DNA from: an uncultured Erysipelotrichaceae bacterium
Lineage (GTDB): Bacteria; Bacillota_I; Bacilli_A; Erysipelotrichales; Erysipelotrichaceae
Direction: 5' to 3'
NCBI GenBank assembly: GCA_937874965.1
Contig: CALNCD010000045.1
Location: 1 to 8,003, forward strand
DNA: 8,003 bases
Numbering within the stretch: position 1 is the first letter of the stretch; every line of letters begins with the position of its first letter. The position numbers and the translations under genes are program-made. Of the stretch, positions 5,352 through 8,003 are shown piece after piece. The notes under the pieces were generated by a model. The model saw only the letters and a program-made list of their open reading frames with translations, searched no databases and had not been told where the DNA came from.

Positions 5352-6593
5352 ATGACATTGCCGGATTTGAATTCAGTCTATGAATTACTGATAAAAATTG
5401 TAGATATCGCCATTGTTTGGGGATTAATGTACTACGTATTAAGAATTGTGAGAAATAACTCACGGACCAAGCAGATTTTCAAGGGAATCATTTTCGTATT
5501 CCTGGCTAATATATTCGCACGTTCATTTGGGCTTACAACCGTCGCCTATCTTTCTCAGCAAGTGGTTGGATGGGGTGTCATTGTCGTCATCATCATCTTT
5601 CAGCCGGAAATCCGCGGAATTCTGGAGAAGATCGGAAAGTCATCGGTCTTTGCCAGTGTCAATATTTTGACAGGGCATGAGAAAGCGCATCTGGTGGATG
5701 AAATCGTGAATGCTACCAGCCTTCTCGCAAAAGATAAAGTAGGGGCTCTGATTTCTTTGGAACAGGGTCAATCGTTGGCGGATTACATCAATACCGGTAC
5801 ACCGATGAATTCGTTGGTGACGACGGATTTGCTGCGGTCTCTCTTTGTAACGACAACGCCTCTGCATGATGGGGCTGTCATTATCAAGGGAGATCGGATT
5901 GCCTGCGCAAGTGCTTATTTTCCGCCGACTCACATAGATCTTCCGCCAAAGTACGGCGCACGTCATCGTGCTGCTATCGGGATTTCTGAAATCACCGATT
6001 CTTTGACCATTGTTGTTTCTGAGGAGACCGGAACCATTTCGGTTGCCCAAGAGGGTAAACTGACCGTCATGGATGAAGCCTCCTTGCGTGACTTTCTGTT
6101 ACGGGCAATGGGTGAGGGTGAAACCGAGGTTTCACGCAGCGTCAAGACCAAGGGGACAGCAAAGAAGTGGATTCCGGTTGAAAAGAACAATATTATCGAA
6201 TTAAACGACGATGAGAAGAATCTGTTCAAACAGTCTTCAGAGCCAGCTGAAGAATCGTCTGACACTACAGCTAAACCATCCCGCTGGTCTCAGTTTATGG
6301 CCTTGTTTTCAAACAATCGTAAGCCGGAAGAAAAACCAGAAGAAGAACAGACGAAGAGTTACAGTGCAGCTAAGGAAAAGGAAGCGGAAGTGAAAACCGA
6401 GGTCCAGGAGCAACTGAATCTTGAGCCGGAGAAGAAACCCGCACCGAGGCGTAAGACCAGTGTGAAGATGGAAAGCGCTGATCAGGAAGATGTTGATTCA
6501 TTGATTGATGGATTAGACGAGCCATCAAAGCCGGTACGAAAATCAACAAAGGAAACAAAATCTGATGGAAGTGAGGGTGATCACCATGAGTAA
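5352..6593 (+). CDS. cdaA: Membrane-bound diadenylate cyclase CdaA with a long C-terminal tail, 413 aa
   Basis: CdaA condenses two ATP into the second messenger c-di-AMP, which controls potassium and osmolyte transport and wall integrity in Gram-positive bacteria. Three membrane helices lie at about residues 9-29, 38-56 and 61-83, followed by FQPEIR and the DAC catalytic domain (about 100-250). The catalytic motifs are visible: HDGAVI with D173-G174-A175, and RHRAAIG at 204-210. The residue before RHR is alanine (GARHR) where the B. subtilis protein has threonine (GTRHR). The well-studied B. subtilis protein has about 273 residues. Here about 160 extra residues follow G254, rich in Glu, Lys, Ser and Pro and probably disordered, with one short aromatic/hydrophobic patch (RWSQFMALFSNN) near the middle. 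The start is fixed by AAGGAGG 6 bases upstream. The stop overlaps the cdaR start by 8 bases (ATGAGTAA). The symbol dacA is also used for this gene. Confidence 0.95.
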   Translation: MTLPDLNSVYELLIKIVDIAIVWGLMYYVLRIVRNNSRTKQIFKGIIFVFLANIFARSFGLTTVAYLSQQVVGWGVIVVIIIFQPEIRGILEKIGKSSVFASVNILTGHEKAHLVDEIVNATSLLAKDKVGALISLEQGQSLADYINTGTPMNSLVTTDLLRSLFVTTTPLHDGAVIIKGDRIACASAYFPPTHIDLPPKYGARHRAAIGISEITDSLTIVVSEETGTISVAQEGKLTVMDEASLRDFLLRAMGEGETEVSRSVKTKGTAKKWIPVEKNNIIELNDDEKNLFKQSSEPAEESSDTTAKPSRWSQFMALFSNNRKPEEKPEEEQTKSYSAAKEKEAEVKTEVQEQLNLEPEKKPAPRRKTSVKMESADQEDVDSLIDGLDEPSKPVRKSTKETKSDGSEGDHHE

Positions 6594-7968
6594 TCAGCGG
6601 CAGAATCATGATGAAAAAATCTCGAAGGATAAGCTGGCAGTTGCTGAGCGTATCCGGAATTCCCGAAAAACATTTACAAGAACCTATAAGGGATTTGAAT
6701 CCGGGTTTGTCCGTTTCTTCCGTTTGTTGAGCGGTTGGATTGATCGAATTCTCTTTAATCCGAAATATGGTGTTCTCGTTGCATTGGCACTCAGTATCCT
6801 TGTTGTCAGTGTCATCAATGTTGACAGTGCTAGCAATGATACCAGCAGCTTTGCAAAGAAGATGGAAGTCAAGGTTGTGGTCAACGGCAATGCTGATGTC
6901 TATGAGTATTCAAATATCCCGACGACTGTTGAAGTGAATGTCTTCAGCAAGTCCAATGCGGACATCCTGGCATTGGATTCATCCAAGAACAATTACTATG
7001 TTGAAGCGGACTTGCGCAATTTTGCGGAAGGATCCTCCAATATCACGCTGACTGCGAAGAATTTCCCTGCATCCGTTACAACTGTGGTCAGTCCTAATGT
7101 GATCAATGTCACGATTGCGAAACGCGAAATTGCGAAGTTCAGTGTCACTCCAGAATTTATTAACATGAACTTGCTGAATGATCAGTACGATGTCGGAACG
7201 CCGATTTTCGAAACAAGTGAAGTGAATGTCCGTGCATCCAAGTCGACGCTGGAATCCATTTCCAGTGTCAAGGCATTGATTGATGTTTCGAACCAGAGTG
7301 CAGAATTCAAGCAGCAGGCAACGCTGGTTGCTTATGACCAATCCGGGAATAAGATGACCAATGTGCTGATCATTCCGGAAACGGTGAATGTGACTGTTCC
7401 GGTTACGTCAACCAACAAAGATGTTCCGATAACAATCAATGTCAATGGAACGATTCCAAATGGCAAAGCGATCGAGTCGATAACCTTGGATTCCAATACA
7501 GTGCGGATCTATGGCTCACAGTCGACCTTGGATGGGATTACATCTATTCAGAAGACCATCGATGCGACAGAAATTACCGGGGACCTCAGTAAGATCTATC
7601 TTCTTGATAAGCCAAGCGGTGTTCGCTTGATGAATCCAAGCAAGGTGAATGTAACGATTAAGCTAGGGGCAGAGACTTCCAAGACGATAGCGGCAGTTCC
7701 AATCAACTATAAGAACAATACCAGAGGCTATAAATTCACCATTCTGAATGAAGCTGATATTTCCACGGATGTGAATGTCTTCGGAACAGCAACCAATATC
7801 GCTGCCGTTTCTTTGGAAAGTTTCCAGAGTCTGCAGTATGAAGTCTACTTTGATATGACAAATCTTGAGCCTGGTGAGCATACAGTTGAGCTTAAAGTTA
7901 AGGCAAGTGATCCTCGTCTACGGTTTGAACTTGTGAAATCTTCAATAAAGATCAATATTACGGAATAG
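6586..7968 (+). CDS. cdaR: CdaA regulator CdaR (YbbR-domain protein), 460 aa
   Basis: CdaR is the membrane-anchored partner that modulates CdaA activity through its extracytoplasmic YbbR domains. Here a basic cytosolic N-tail (residues 1-59) precedes one membrane helix (about 60-78, starting YGVLVALALS). About four YbbR repeats then follow near 92-178, 180-272, 275-360 and 362-458, most ending in a VNVT-type beta strand. B. subtilis CdaR likewise has four YbbR domains but only a very short tail before the helix, so the N-tail is an extension. The start at 6586 is preferred: GAGGG (6573-6577) lies 8 bases upstream and the ATG sits in ATGAGTAA, overlapping the cdaA stop. An in-frame ATG at 6565 would add seven residues but lacks a clear site. 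A perfect palindrome GGTGATCACC (6576-6585) covers part of the ribosome binding site. Confidence 0.92.
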   Translation: MSNQRQNHDEKISKDKLAVAERIRNSRKTFTRTYKGFESGFVRFFRLLSGWIDRILFNPKYGVLVALALSILVVSVINVDSASNDTSSFAKKMEVKVVVNGNADVYEYSNIPTTVEVNVFSKSNADILALDSSKNNYYVEADLRNFAEGSSNITLTAKNFPASVTTVVSPNVINVTIAKREIAKFSVTPEFINMNLLNDQYDVGTPIFETSEVNVRASKSTLESISSVKALIDVSNQSAEFKQQATLVAYDQSGNKMTNVLIIPETVNVTVPVTSTNKDVPITINVNGTIPNGKAIESITLDSNTVRIYGSQSTLDGITSIQKTIDATEITGDLSKIYLLDKPSGVRLMNPSKVNVTIKLGAETSKTIAAVPINYKNNTRGYKFTILNEADISTDVNVFGTATNIAAVSLESFQSLQYEVYFDMTNLEPGEHTVELKVKASDPRLRFELVKSSIKINITE

Positions 7969-7976
7969 GAGTTTAT

Positions 7977-8003
7977 ATGGGTAAATATTTCGGAACAGAT
8001 GGA
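7977..8003 (+). CDS. glmM: Phosphoglucosamine mutase GlmM, first nine codons
   Basis: The ATG at 7977 begins MGKYFGTDG, the invariant N-terminus of GlmM (canonically GKYFGTDGVRG), and the window ends there. GlmM converts glucosamine-6-phosphate to glucosamine-1-phosphate for UDP-GlcNAc and peptidoglycan synthesis. AGGAG (7967-7971) overlaps the cdaR stop and is 5 bases before the start, so translation is closely coupled. Position after cdaA-cdaR is the classic Bacillota arrangement, where GlmM protein can bind and inhibit CdaA. Only the start is visible, so completeness cannot be judged. Confidence 0.93.

Noticed and set aside
5640..6050. Minus-strand 136-codon frame inside cdaA
   Set aside because: It lies opposite the DAC catalytic motifs and its product has no coherent pattern; a shadow frame.
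6565..6585. Upstream ATG for cdaR (seven extra residues)
   Set aside because: It lacks a clear Shine-Dalgarno, whereas ATG at 6586 has GAGGG eight bases upstream and the typical start-stop overlap.
1..8003. CRISPR array, insertion sequence, toxin-antitoxin or phage genes
   Set aside because: No regularly spaced repeats, transposase or integrase frames, or phage structural genes were seen on either strand.

Overview
The window looks like a chromosomal segment of a low-to-mid GC Gram-positive bacterium (Bacillota). The evidence is strong AAGGAGG-type ribosome binding sites, extended -10 promoters, a CCA-encoding tRNA, and a cdaA-cdaR-glmM cluster in the order typical of Bacillota. The protein style (PEPCK/HprK-like protein, TraB family protein, CdaA with a long tail) would fit an Erysipelotrichia-like lineage, but that is only an impression and no marker in the window fixes the genus.

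Left part (1-850): an AT-richer stretch holds the 3' end of an ABC-F type ATPase gene that stops inside the interdomain linker, then an overlapping 57-residue two-helix membrane ORF. Next, on the minus strand, comes a single tRNA with anticodon GGT (threonine) with its own promoter and intrinsic terminator. The composition change on the two sides of the tRNA suggests an accessory segment next to its 3' end.

Middle part (930-4040): three plus-strand genes may form one transcription unit with a possible internal promoter. They encode a 561-residue protein with a PEP carboxykinase/HPr-kinase-like P-loop, a sugar-phosphate type nucleotidyltransferase, and a four-helix membrane protein. They end at a hairpin that lies over the stop codons of both this unit and the convergent TraB/PrgY-family membrane protein gene (minus strand), so it can act as a shared bidirectional terminator.

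Right part (5200-8003): the divergent region between traB-like and cdaA carries an extended -10 promoter, a second -10 box and a long imperfect inverted repeat. The operon that follows encodes CdaA (membrane diadenylate cyclase making c-di-AMP), CdaR (its extracytoplasmic YbbR-domain regulator) and the first nine codons of GlmM (phosphoglucosamine mutase, a peptidoglycan precursor enzyme). The genes are tightly packed (8-nt overlap, then an 8-nt gap). Together they link c-di-AMP signalling to cell-wall precursor supply. Two departures from the well-studied proteins stand out: CdaA has a charged, probably disordered C-terminal tail of about 160 residues, and CdaR has a basic cytosolic N-terminal tail of about 59 residues.

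I found no clearly new multi-gene system. The most worthwhile items are the CdaA/CdaR tails, the inverted repeat upstream of cdaA, the truncated ABC-F gene with its small membrane ORF, and the odd tRNA.
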